DNA from: Symbiodinium natans
Lineage: Eukaryota; Sar; Dinophyceae; Suessiales; Symbiodiniaceae
Direction of reading: 5' to 3'
Assembly: GCA_905221605.1 (NCBI GenBank)
Contig: CAJNDS010000319.1
Location: forward strand, 77,001-141,000
DNA length: 64,000 bases
Shown in pieces: positions 49,789 through 61,000 of the stretch (positions are counted from its first letter, which is position 1; each line of letters opens with the position of its first letter). The notes beneath the pieces were generated by a model. That model was given only the letters and a program-made list of their open reading frames with translations, did not search any database and was not told where the DNA came from. The translations under genes were made by a program, and so were the position numbers.

Positions 49789-50680
49789 CTACTCCGGGAG
49801 CTCGATATGGTCCGCCAGCAGCCAATCAGGGTCGCTCAGCAATGCAGGCCACACCACATGCTCCGGGTCCTTGCCGATAACCACCTGGCGGATTGTGAGG
49901 CCGGGGGCCCAGGAGTACTGCGTGCGTCCGTAGCCCTTGAAGGCAGTAAAGTGTGAGTCTTCGGTAAGGGCTTCTGTGACAGGAGGCACGCGATGATTGC
50001 CCCGTACCGAGTAGCACATCCGAAGGTGCTGCTGAAAGGTCTCTACGTCCTTTCGTCCGCCATACTAAAATTCGTGTCTCCTCGCTCGTGGGGGCTGGCA
50101 GCAAAGAAGGCAGCCTAATGGGGCCCATGCAAACACAAGCCCGGAAGGTCGCATGGGCCTCGGAAATTGCAATCTGGTAGGTGATGGTTCCTCCAGAACC
50201 GAAGCCTATGAGATATGTGGGCAAGGAGATGCGAGGGCTCGCATCACGTTGGACTGCCGGTGAGCCTGCTTGTCCCGCCACAGGCCATGCGCAGGCAATG
50301 ACGGCCTTTTTGAAGGCCAGGTTGCTCCACAGGTCCTCTATGGCCCCTTGCCAAGGCAGTGGGTGCATATTCTCCACATAGAAGTGTCCACAACCAGGGA
50401 GGAGAAGCACTATCGAGTTGGCTTCCCCTGCATCCGCACTCGGCCGGGATACAACAAAGGGGAGGGTTGAACTGCCATGGATCGCCGTGATCCAGGTGTT
50501 TTCACGCCCAGCAACGACAGCGGAGGGGCGACCAATGGAGGAGGCTGCAGGTTCTCCAGTCCAAGAGGCTCTTGCAATGCCATGGCGAAGAAGGGGGCCG
50601 CCTATCCAATTGACGGGGCAAGGTAGAGAAAGACTGGGCAGCCTTGCCTGTGAGCCGTGCCGTCCAGCGCAAGAATGTCA
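49789..50680 (-). pseudogene. Alpha/beta-hydrolase-like segment, frameshifted
   Basis: The frame opens after a TGA near 50682 and runs to 49826. It has no early ATG; about the first 85 codons are Pro/Ser/Ala-rich. The hydrolase-like part has SIVLLLPGCGHFYVENMHP, then PTYLIGFGSGGTITYQIA (G-x-G-S-G-G, a nucleophile-elbow-like motif), then CVCMGPIRLP. Near 50040 the sense passes to a second frame (50019-49789; VTEALTEDSHFTAFKGYGRTQY, with a candidate His). This is the most upstream coding sequence I can support in the cluster. It is distinct from the second hydrolase-like region near 46.2-46.4 kb. Confidence 0.55.
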
Positions 50681-52365
50681 CACAACAACAAGCTTGCTCC
50701 CAACTTTCCCTGACTCAGCTCCCTTCAGTTGGGGACTACATCAGCGGTATAACATGATCAAAGGTTACAACTTTCCAAATCGGTCAAGACAACAGCATGA
50801 CAATACAGGAATGCCGCATGACCATGGATAACGACCGGTGTACCAGGCCGCCGTTTGTTCCGTATCCGCACAGGGTCATAGTTAGATGTCACTGTCCGAA
50901 TGCCGATTGTCCTCAAGCAAATGCATGGTCTCGTCATCTAAATGCTCGAGAATGTCGGCAGCAATACGTTCATCAAGGAAGCACGCTACCCACTCCAGAA
51001 TGACGGCATTATCATTGGGGACAGCATCGGACATCGCCTGCAAAAGCAAATGGACTTTATCGGCAGTGAAATGCCATGCAAGCAAAAGATGCTGCTCCAA
51101 AATGCGCTTTTATAAGGTAAATTGGAAAATCTTCCTGGCGATGCACAATGATTGGCCTGGCCCAGGCTAAAAGGGCCTTGGAAGCATGAGGGTCTCGGTC
51201 TCCAGTTTCACTCGGTTTTGCGGCTTTGCTTTCTCGGGAATGTGTTGGCGGGACTTTTTTCCTGGGTGCTGTGTGCTGGCTCAGGTCAACTCTGTAGATC
51301 CGAGGTAGTCCACCGCCTTCCCTTCACGAAGACAGCACTGACATGGTTAAGGCATCCAGCCCTCAAAGCCATATGGAACGTCTTGCTCCGCTGCTTGTGA
51401 TTGCTGCTTGTGATTGTCTCGCAGTTGAGCCTTACGTCGGCCTACTGTAGGCCCGCCTCCAGGCACAGCGATAGACACCTTCACGACTGGATGCATTGCG
51501 TTGTGTCCTCTTTGAGGCGTGCGCTGTGTGCTTGAGCTTGTGGTTAATTGTTGAGCCGCGCGAAGGCCTCTCCGAGCCTCCACAAGTGTACCTCTGGCGG
51601 CAACATCAGTCGAATTAGGGCTGTTGTTATGCTCGCCTCCCTCACGTCGCTCCTGGAGTCGAGAATTATGGGGTGGCTCTCCCATCCCTGGGGAGGTATC
51701 ATCGGGGCTTGGGCATCGCGCAGGCGCTTTGTGACATCTACGTCAACCTTCGCCAGTGCACAGCACGTTGTGCCCGTCGTGCGTGTAAACTGCACCCATC
51801 TCAAATTGCAGCTTCATGTTACGGAATTGATGGACTTGGGTGTCGCGCGAATGCGAAACAATGCTATACTCTCATCCTCCTCTAGCCAGGCTAGGACTCC
51901 AGTCACTGGGCAAGTCAAGAAGGACAGTTGAATTCCTTCTGCCACGTGACTCCGCCCGCACTCACACGGCGGTGTAGGAACCTACATCTCTTCTCAAGGC
52001 AGTAAATCCATTTACGTTCTCTGTACAAGTTTGACGAGCAGCGACCCCTCACCGCAACTTCCGAGCAGGGGCTCGGTGAAGCGGCTCAGGAGCTCCCGTT
52101 AGGGGTGCTCCCTTGCTCCCGAGTATTACCTGAGGAGAATCTTGTGAGAGTGCGGGAGTGATTTGATGGTGGGTACGTGAGTGCGCCCGCACTCACACGC
52201 CCTGGTCCCCCGCATGGATTGACAGTTTGTTCCTGTGGCTCCTAGCCCTCTTAGCCGCGAACATAAAGGAGTGAGGGTATTACCCGCTAACTTGTCCCCT
52301 TCTTCTGTGCCGCCAGAGCTCACAGGAGCAGGCGCCCGCTTGCCCTCCCCAAACTAACTGCCCGG
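50681..52365. other. Mostly non-coding, with two short protein-like minus-strand frames
   Basis: Two minus-strand frames have protein-like composition but no ATG at their openings. 50882-51100 is helical and acidic, with VILEWVACFLDERIAADILE. 51544-51804 contains REASITTALIRLMLPPEVHL. Either could be a fragment of the decayed upstream part of the cluster. A 'cgcccgcactcacacg' word recurs at about 51954 and 52187. Confidence 0.3.
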
Positions 52366-52366
52366 C

Positions 52367-52819
52367 ATGGCTGCTTCGTTGGTCATTGGTGGCAGCCTTT
52401 ACACTGCTGTCAATGGAGATGGCGACAGTGACTGGGAAAGATGCTACCCTTACGAACACCCGGAGATCTTTTCCAGCGAGCCCATCCTCGAAGGCCACGG
52501 CCACACTTGCAGTGCTGGCTGGATATCGCTCACCAAGCTCCTCGTACTGCAAGGAATCCGCGATGCCTCGGCTGCCCAAGGACGTCCTAATCAACGGACC
52601 CTCGCCATGGTCGCTGCGGCCGAACTCGTGCACTCTGTTGGAGGTCATCGTGCCTGGCTTGCACACCACCTTCGAGATCTTTCGCAGGACTTGAGGAATG
52701 AGCTTGCCCAGGAGTACGGGGCGTTACTGGCGATGTTCAGGCGTCCGCCTGGACCGCAGCAGAGAGAGCTCCACACCTCCTTTAGGCCCCCCGAGAGCTG
52801 CAGGTTTCACCTCCTTTAG
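52367..52819 (+). CDS. Hypothetical protein, 150 codons
   Basis: Opens at ATG. Unrecognised; Ala/Leu/Arg-rich in its second half (TLAMVAAAELVHSVGGHRAW, LSQDLRNELAQEYGALLAMF). An antisense frame of 129 codons covers much of it, and I cannot decide which, if either, is real. The C-terminal codons enter a short repeat ('cctcctttaggc.ccccga' at about 52776 and 52812). Confidence 0.2.
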   Translation: MAASLVIGGSLYTAVNGDGDSDWERCYPYEHPEIFSSEPILEGHGHTCSAGWISLTKLLVLQGIRDASAAQGRPNQRTLAMVAAAELVHSVGGHRAWLAHHLRDLSQDLRNELAQEYGALLAMFRRPPGPQQRELHTSFRPPESCRFHLL

Positions 52820-53944
52820 GCTCCCCGAAGGCAACACTCTGTGTTCCAGCAGCATTTTCCGTTGCAGTATCAGTCATGTAGCCATGACACTACAACATGG
52901 CCTGAATCGAACACTACATCATAGAAGTACAGAGTTAAATATGCCGCATTTGGCCCAGCTACAGGGTTGTCCGCCTGCTTCAGCTGAGAGGAAAGAACTG
53001 CCGCAACTCAGCCTGCAGCCCTGTGGGCCCTGGTGAAGCCCGCCACTTCACAGCCCGAGGATGCCACCTCCACACTCCTGGCGTCTGGCACTCCAGGACA
53101 CTGTGGAGGGTTCCAGAAAGCACCTCCTGAAAACTACCCTGTGCGAGGGTGGATGGGACCACCTGGACAAGGCTTATGTCGACAGGCTTGGGGACACTGC
53201 ACCCCTCAACTTGGTATATTTGGCGCAGGGTCGACGCCTCCCCTTTACAAGGCGCGGGGACCACGCTTTCCCCTGAATTCCCCATGCACGAAGTGCACTG
53301 GTGCGGGAAAACACGCCAGGCAGAAGCCAAACCCATAAACACAAACCTCAGGCAGCGCCTAAGGCGGAATCTTGCCTCTGGTTACTATCCCACTCTCAAG
53401 CACTGCCGCCAGTGCGGATTTCCTGTAGATGAGTCCTAGGCAAGGCCAAGGTGGACAAACTAAAACTCCTGACACAAAGCTTGGTGGGACTGGGCAAACC
53501 CCAGCATGACAAAGGTCAGGAGAGCCTTATACCACTCATCTCAAAGAGGATAAAACCTCTGGCTGTGTGAGTCACGAAAGAGCCCGCCAGATCTATCTTA
53601 CACTTTGAGCCAATTGAACTGGATAGCAAGTCTAGCAACAAAGCTGTACAGACCAGTTGACTCGGCTCGTTCGCAGCTTTCACTCTCTTACTAACCTTGC
53701 CTTGCGAGCACACTGGGCAAATCCCTGTCCGCCGGCACTTTGCCCTATCTGTTCAGGTCAGAGGGGACTGGGCATCGCGGAAGTGTCCTGCCCTGGAAGT
53801 TCGCTCCAGTCGAAGGATGCACCTTCTCTCGCCTCACCTCTAACGTTATGATCACCAGGCTATCCCTCTTTGAGGATGGGCTCCATGGCATCTACCCTAC
53901 CTGAGAAAACTGCCTACCACTTGCCTTCTCACTCGACCAAGAGC
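52820..53944. other. Unrecognised non-coding region
   Basis: No gene recognised. If the spliced-leader relic at 53945-53966 marks a retroposed mRNA, this stretch should be its 5' part, read on the minus strand. It contains no long frame there. Confidence 0.35.
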
Positions 53945-53966
53945 CTTCAGCCAAAATGGCGACGGT
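53945..53966 (-). other. Relic dinoflagellate spliced-leader sequence
   Basis: The minus strand reads ACCGTCGCC then ATTTTGGCTGAAG, matching the 22-nt dinoflagellate spliced leader at 20 of 22 positions (differences A to C at position 6 and C to G at position 19, counting the variable first base). In dinoflagellates this leader is trans-spliced onto mRNA 5' ends. Finding it in the genome away from SL RNA genes indicates reverse-transcribed, reintegrated mRNA. The SL RNA gene itself is not here: no donor GT context or Sm-site sequence was seen downstream. Confidence 0.75.
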
Positions 53967-53974
53967 AAACCCAA

Positions 53975-54056
53975 TACAACCCGGGTTCAACCTAAGTTCA
54001 ACTTGGATTCAAACAAACCTGGGTTCAGCCCAGGTTTAAACCCAGGTTTGAGAACT
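53975..54056. repeat. Cluster of AACCTGGGTT-type palindromes
   Basis: AACCCGGGTT, a diverged pair around AAGTTCAACTT, then AAACCTGGG-ttcag-CCCAGGTTT, and a further TTTAAACCCAGGTTT follow one another. They can fold into at least one 9-bp-stem hairpin. They lie between the spliced-leader relic and element 3. Confidence 0.75.
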
Positions 54057-54282
54057 AGAACAACTTAGACCCTTGAATTGGCTTGCTCGGTTCGAGAGGC
54101 GATAAAGCAAGGTTACTGGAGACTACAAGACGGCCAGGCAGAGGTCTTGAAGAATGCACCTTTGCAGAGGCAGTTGCTGCGTGTGGGACCAAGCACCAAT
54201 GAACGCTGTTTGGATTTTGGTACACGTGTCCGCAACAAAGCCCTGCTCATCGCAAAGCACGAAAGCCCGACTTTCAAGGTAA

Positions 54283-54287
54283 CCGTG
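54283..54287. repeat. Candidate target-site duplication (left) of element 3
   Basis: CCGTG immediately precedes the 5' LTR. The right copy would lie beyond the window, so this is unconfirmed. Confidence 0.5.
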
Positions 54288-54659
54288 TGGAAGATTGTGG
54301 CTGATCAGTGATGTTTTTGTCATGTTTTGGATCAGCTTGTATAGGTTTGTTTTGCTTCGGAGTGATTGGGAATCCGTGTGATCCCATCCTCGATGGTTTA
54401 TGCCTCGTTGATTTCCAAGGAAATCATACGAGTGTGTTTTTGCCCAATACGCTATTTAAAGTGAGTGTGCAGTGTGTCGGAACTTCGTTCTGAAGCTGAG
54501 TTTAAGCTCACAAGAGAGAATTCGTTTAGTTTGTGCACTTCGTGACTTTTGGCTCAAGTGGCTCTGACTGTGAAAAAGAGAGAGTTGTCCGCACTTGTGT
54601 GAGAGGTCAGGGTTCGTGCTTTCAAGGGAAAAGGTACCAGAGGGACCTTCGGTTTTTCA
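54288..54659 (+). repeat. 5' LTR of element 3
   Basis: About 372 bp, TGGAAGATTGTGG...GGTTTTTCA. The 3' end is inferred from the CA dinucleotide two bases before the primer site, because the other LTR's end is outside the window. TTTTGGCTCAAG at 54547-54558 equals the last 12 bases of the dinoflagellate spliced leader, on the sense strand. A TATTTAAAG stretch at about 54451-54459 is TATA-like. Confidence 0.9.
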
Positions 54660-54661
54660 CG

Positions 54662-54673
54662 TGGTAGCGGAGC
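54662..54673 (+). promoter_or_regulatory. Primer-binding site of element 3
   Basis: TGGTAGCGGAGC, two bases inside the presumed LTR end, identical to the sites of elements 1 and 2. Confidence 0.85.
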
Positions 54674-54699
54674 TTGTGCCTTGTGGTACGAGCCCGTGT

Positions 54700-55065
54700 A
54701 TGGTCTTTGGTTGTCTGTCAGGACTCTGTGAGTGCCTGGAGGCAAGTTTGGGTTTGGAGCCCAGACTGCCAGTGGACCGGAATCTCTTGTACTCGGACCG
54801 TGTAAGTGAGTACCGGGAAGCCTATCCTGTGAGGAGGCGGATCCGGACTCATCAGGCTTGGAAGCAGTTGGTTCAGCGGCTGTTGAGGCACTTTGGAGCC
54901 CGGGCAAGGTGGTTTGTCTGGAACTGGATTGGTTGTGACCGATCTTGGAGGAATACGGTGCTTGGTAGAGTAGAACTAAGGTTCTTCAGGAGCCTGGACC
55001 ATCTGGTGTTGGTGAGAGAATTTTCGCCAGAAGACGTTGTGGAGAGACTGCAGGCTGGAGCCTGA
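54700..55065 (+). CDS. Element 3 leader open frame (121 codons)
   Basis: Starts at ATG 54700 and ends 11 bases before the gag-pol ATG in a different frame. The same frame is open back through the primer site into the LTR (to about 54595) without an ATG. The product is Arg/Leu/Trp-rich (TWQ-free; AWKQLVQRLLRHFGARARWF), with no recognised domain. It may be a regulatory upstream frame or a small accessory protein. Element 2 also has a leader frame and element 1 an in-frame N-terminal extension, so coding leaders recur in these elements. Confidence 0.4.
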   Translation: MVFGCLSGLCECLEASLGLEPRLPVDRNLLYSDRVSEYREAYPVRRRIRTHQAWKQLVQRLLRHFGARARWFVWNWIGCDRSWRNTVLGRVELRFFRSLDHLVLVREFSPEDVVERLQAGA

Positions 55066-55076
55066 GTTCAGGAACT

Positions 55077-58000
55077 ATGTTGAATACATCCCCACGACAT
55101 ACCAGTGGAGCTCATGTGAGGAGTCCAAGAGGTGGACGAGAGCGTGGAAGCTCTGTGCCCATCATGGATGCTGAGACAAGGCGAAGGGTAGACCCTTTTC
55201 CGGGTTTGGGAAATCCCAACCCACTGTGGGTGCAAGGTTTGGCACAAGGAAGCCAACCTGTGTATGGCCCAGTGCCCAGAGGTCGAACTCCCGCCAGAAG
55301 CCCTCATGGGGTAGCTACTGGAGCACCCCAACAGACAATGGGAGGCCCTTCGTTTCCCCCTGGTTTGCCTCAGCAAGCGGTAGGAAGTCCTTCGTTACCA
55401 CCAGGACTATCCACTGGACCTCCTCAACCTGTGGTGACACCATCACAAACATCACCCGACGTGCAAGGGTTGACGAGACAAGTGCGAGAATTGGAAAGCA
55501 TGATGCAGCAACTGGTTGTGCAGCAACAGCAGTTTATGCAAACGATGACTTCGTCCATGGTGCAGCAACAGCAGCAGCATCAGCAGTGGATGATACAGCA
55601 GCATCAGCAACAGCAGCCACAGCAACAGCAACAGGTGAATCCCCCCTTACCTCAGGATGGTGTTCCTGAGAACATGCCCAGTTCTTCTTCGGGATGTCAA
55701 GGTGCATCGCCAGTGGGTACTCCTGCGAAGGGGACCCAGCTTTTTCGGATGGCGAGCCCAAGTCCCCCACTGAGACCTCCACCTCTGGAGCAAGAAAGGG
55801 AAAGGGATGTGTTTGCTCGATCGGACAAATGGTTGCCCAGTTTGCCGACCATTGACTTTTCGTCTTGGAAGGATCGCATCTCTGAAGCTCTTGGATTCTT
55901 GACCTGGATGGAGAAGCTGACCAGTTGGGTTGGTTTGGGTTCAGAAGTGTTTCCCAATGAGCTCATGCATGCGGTGAAGACTCAAGAAGAGTCTCGGCTG
56001 AAACAGGATCGACTTACTGTGGAGCAACAGAAGAGGTCGACGAGGCTGATGCACATCCTGCGACAGACTTTTGCAAATCATGAGAAGAGTTCTCTGATTT
56101 TGCAGACATATGTTGAAAGTGAGAGCACTTATCAACAATCTGGTTTTGTGGCTTTGAGATTGCTGGCGAAGGAGTTTTGCCTGAAGTCGCGAGCTGAATG
56201 CCTGTTCTTTCGGTCGCAGCTGGTGAATCAAACCGTGAAAGCACCCAGTATTCCGGAGATCATTCGAAAGATTGAGCATGAGTTGAACAAGTACACCAAG
56301 CTGCTCAATAGTCTTGATCCCGATGTGCATGCTGGTGGTTTGCAGATCCAAGAAGCGGATTCGGTTATGGTTTTGCTGCGCAGTTTGCCAGATCGGTGTA
56401 GAAGCCATTGCTTGTTGCATGGCGATAGTGAATCGTTTGAAGATCTGAAAAGAGTTGCTCTGAAGTTTGAGGTGCAACAAAGGGTGTGGTCAGAAGCCCC
56501 TGGCACGAAGCTTCAACCTTTTCGAGATCCCAATGAGGGAAAGGGCAACGAAGGAAAACCAAAAGGCAAAGGAAAGGAACAGAAAGGCAAGCGCGAATCA
56601 AGCAAAGGTGCTGGCAAACGAGCTTCAAGCCAGAACAAGAAGGATGTGGAGTGCTATGTGTGTGGTGGAAAGGGACATTATGCCCGCGATTGCTGGTATA
56701 AGGAGGGAGATTCAGGCAAGAAGCCCAATTCCCCCAATGCTAAGGCGAAAGCCAAGGCAAAAGGAGATCCCAAGAAGAAGCCCGAAAAGGGAAAGCCCAA
56801 AGGAAAAGGCAAAGGAAAGGGGAAGACAGTTGCTGAAGTCTCCCAAGAGGGTGAGTCGAGTGACTACCAGCTAACTGGAGGTGAATGGAATGAACCTGAG
56901 TCAGAGGCCCGAGTGGAATCTGTGTTGCAACCTCTGGAAGGATTGCTCGATGAAGTGAGAAAAGAGTGGATTCCCCGGAGTACTGATGAGATAGATTGGT
57001 CATGGGAAGTTGAGACGAGAGTCCGGATTGCCGAGTTGGAGCATCGGATCTCTACCGATTTATCTCAGATGTTGCCATCTAAGTCAGTTCGGTCTTTGAT
57101 GAAACCTCCGATGAATCAAGTCAAAAGCATGGAAAAGGATGATGCAAGCAAATGGTGGTTGATTGACTCAGGAGCATCGGTGACTGTGATTGCGAAAAGA
57201 TACTTGGATGAGTTCCAGATCTTGGATCGGAAGGCGTTGGGACCTAATGAGAGGTACTCAGCAGCCAACGATACCCCGGTGAATGTCTTCGAGCGAGTTC
57301 GCATCCGAGCCTTGCTGCCTATGTATGAAGGAAAGCAGTATCTTGGTTTGACATCGGTGTGTGTGACTGGAGTTGTAGCAGATGTGGCTCACAACATCTT
57401 GAGCACCGAGCAGATGGTGAATACTGGTTGGGAAGTGAAGTTCACTCGAAGAGAGATTTCGCTGCGACACGAGAAGAAAGGAGTCATGGGATATGGAGTA
57501 TCCTGGGCTGGATGTCCTTGGATCTACCTGCAAGGTGATGCTGGAAAGCGAAAGAAAGTAACCTTTGGAAGAACTGAGGTTCGACCCATGGATGTGGATG
57601 ATGGCCAACGACCGATGGAGGTTGATCAGATGCAGTCAGTGCAGTCAATGACCAAGAAAAAGCAAGAAGAAATGGAGCTGCATCGGATGCGAGGCCACAT
57701 TCCTTTTTCGTCCGAATGTCCTCATTGTCGGATGACAAGAGGAACAACCCAGCATCGTCGGACCAAGGATGCTCAAGACCGACCCGTGGCGTTGCAAGCA
57801 GATTTCTGCTTCATCAACCTGGTAACTGGTACTTTTGCGAAAGACCAGCCGACGGCTCCCAACATGAAAGTACTGGTCATGACTGAAATGTCAACCAGAA
57901 TGATTGGATGTCTGTTGGTAGGGACCAATGCTGACAATACCTCCAGCTGGATTCGTTATTGGATGAATGCTTTCGGACTGGACATTGCAGGGTCTGCTGT

Positions 58001-61000
58001 ACTGTTGAGGACAGACAGCGAGACAGCGGTGAGCGCCCTCATCAAGAGAGCCAATCTGGGGATTAGGATTGTGACCCAAAGAGCACCTCCGCAGGGACAT
58101 GAAGCGGTTGGTGGTGTGGAAAGGGCAGTGAGAACACTCAAGGAGTTGTTCAGCACGGTGAGGTTGGATCTACGAGCGCAGGGCTTTGACTTGAAAAGAA
58201 GTCCTCGAGCGTTTGAGTTTGGTCTGATTTACTGTGCTGCAATGCACAATCACCATGCAGCTGCCTTTGATGGGAAGAAATCACCCCAGGAGTTGGTACT
58301 ACAGAGATCCCTCCATGAGTGTGGATCGTCGTTGATAGGTGCTACAGTTCTGGCTGAGCTACCGGATTCGATGAAAACCACGGCGCTCTCCCGGTTTGTG
58401 GAAGCAGCCTATGTGTACCCTGAAGTTGGTGGCTTGACTCATGTTGTGAGTGCCATGGTGGATGGTTGTCCAAAACACTTTCGAGCAAAGTCCATCAAGC
58501 ACATCGTTCCGTTGAAGATTGGGTTGGAGCATTGTCAACATTTGCTCAAGGAGCATGATCCATCGGATACATTGGCTCCCCCGATTCTGAAGGAGAAAGA
58601 GGATGGTGTGCCCGATCGGATTGAAGGTGAAGCGGACAAGGCCTTTGAGGGCCGAGTGTCTGAGGGACCGACCACCGACATGAGCAAAGTTGGACCTCCA
58701 GCTGCATGGGTGAAGGAACATGGTGGCACAGCGAACTGTCCTGCGTGTGGTCCAAAAAGAGGAAAAGCCAACCACAATGCTGAATGCCGAAAACGGTATG
58801 ATGATTGGTTGAAAGCTCAACGACAACGGTTGGAATCGAAAGAACCAACAGAGGAAACTCCAAAAATGGACCAGAGAAGCTCAAAGGATGCGGGGGTGAT
58901 GGAGTCTGGAAGTGAGCCTTCACTCCTGAAACGCCCGAAGATCACCTATGAGAGTCGACCAGATCCCAAGTTGGAGGAGAAGCAAAGCGTCCCAACACCT
59001 GCGACAGAAGTTGTGGATGTTGACATGGAGGATTTTGAGGATCCAAGTTTGCCTTACCAAGGGATTCCAGATGAGGCAATGGAACCTGGATACTTCGAAG
59101 GAGAAACTCCCGCTGAGGATGAAGCGATCCCAATGGAGGAAGAAAAACCTCAAATGGATGTGGATTCAGTTCCAAATGAGTCCAGTCGAGTTCCCCGGCG
59201 TTTAGAGAGTTTAACTTCAGATGTGAACTCAGTTCCAGATGAGTCCAATCGAGTTCCCCGGCTGATCAATCGTATTTATTTAGACCCAAGACTCGATGTG
59301 CCTCAAGGTCCTATTAAAATGGTAAGCAGTGACGAGAGTCCGAAGTTGGTACATGTGACCAATTCGATTCTGCTCAACAAGAATAGCACTTTCCCGGAGT
59401 CCATGAAGGTGTGTGGATCCCAAGTTTGGCTGGCAAGACCCACGAGTGTTCTGTCTGAGATAGATGGATGTCCATTAGATGTGGATAAAACAGTGGAAGG
59501 CCGGCGAACTGAGCTGCAGAGTATGACTGCTCACAAAGCAGGGAGAGTGGTTGGAGCAGACGAGGCTCAGAAGTTTGCTCGTCAGCATGGGATAAAGATC
59601 ATCCCAACCCGATGGGTCATAGGCCCAAAGGTGGTGAATGGCAAGGAAGCTGTGAGAGCTCGGTGTGTGGTGCAAGACATCGCAAAGGGGAGCACAGCAT
59701 CATCTTTAGGACTGAGTGCTACGACTCCTTCTTTAGAAGCGTTACGGACGCTTTTGGCCATTGCTTCGGTAGATGCTATGGATATCGCAACTTTGGATGT
59801 TAGCACTGCATTCTTGCATTCCCCCCTTCCGAAAGGATCGAAGGCGATTATCCAATTGCCCAAGGATGTTTCCGCCTGCAAGGACTATTATGTCCCGGTG
59901 TTTATGATTCTGGATCAAGCCATGAATGGTTTGAGAGTTGCCGCCAAAGCTTGGAACTTGAAGCTGGCGACAGTTGTGAAGAAAGTTGGGTTGAAGCAAT
60001 GCCCAACGGAACCTTCCGTCTTCGAGGGCACTGTGAGAGGGAAAAGATTCCTCATGTTGTGCTATGTGGACGATTTGATTCTGTGTGGCACTAGAGATGC
60101 CATTCGGTTGGTGACCGACACCCTGAACGGAGAGTTGAAGATCAAGGAAACGGGTCGAATCACTTCCACTGGTGGAAAGATCACCTTTTTGGGGCGAGAG
60201 ATTGAGAGACAAGGGAGTCATCTCAGGATGCGAGTGCCCCCGGCATACTTAGATGCCCTGTTCGAGACAGAGTTCTGTAAGGACCTGAAGGTGGTTACTG
60301 CTCCTCCGGACATCGTGAAAACGGTCGAGAAGGGCAGAGCAAGTGGTTCGGATCCTGAGTTGAGTGACACTGCAGCTGCGAGGTACAGAGCAGTACTTGG
60401 CCGGATTGCATGGTGGGGTCAGTCGAGACCTGACCTGAGTAGGTGGATGTCCATTCTTTCGCAAGGACAGTCCAAGCCAACAGCATGCTTTGAGCAAGCA
60501 TTGCGACAAGTGATTAGGTTCCTAAAGGGACAATACCATGCATGGCAGTACTTTGGCCCTGATGGGAATGTACCGGACAGTGGGCCGGCGCAGCTGGAAG
60601 TGTATGCGGATGCCAGTTGGGCACCCCAAGCGTCGTTAGGACGAAGATCTGTGTCGGGCATAGCCATCTTTTATAGAGGATGCCTGATCAAGGGAATCTC
60701 TCGAGTTCAAGGGTGTGTATCGCTGAGTTCTTGTGAAGCCGAGTTGAGAGCCATCTTGACTGCGGTACAGGAGAGTGAGGGACTTGCGACTTTGATCGGT
60801 CAGTTGGCCGAGTCAGATGTCACGATCCGATTGCACACTGACAGTTCCTCAGCGAGAGCGGTTTTGCTAAACCGTGGGTTGAGTAGGCGAGTTCGCCACT
60901 TAGACATCGCTGTCTGCTATCTTCAGGAGCGGATACAGGAAGCTCAGACCTTGAAGGTCATTTGGTGCCCGACAGCGGGAATGATCGCTGACGTTCTTAC

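Noticed and set aside
49255-49956. Plus-strand frame of 233 codons
   Set aside because: It overlaps antisense to protein-like minus-strand sequence at both ends and has no recognisable motif.
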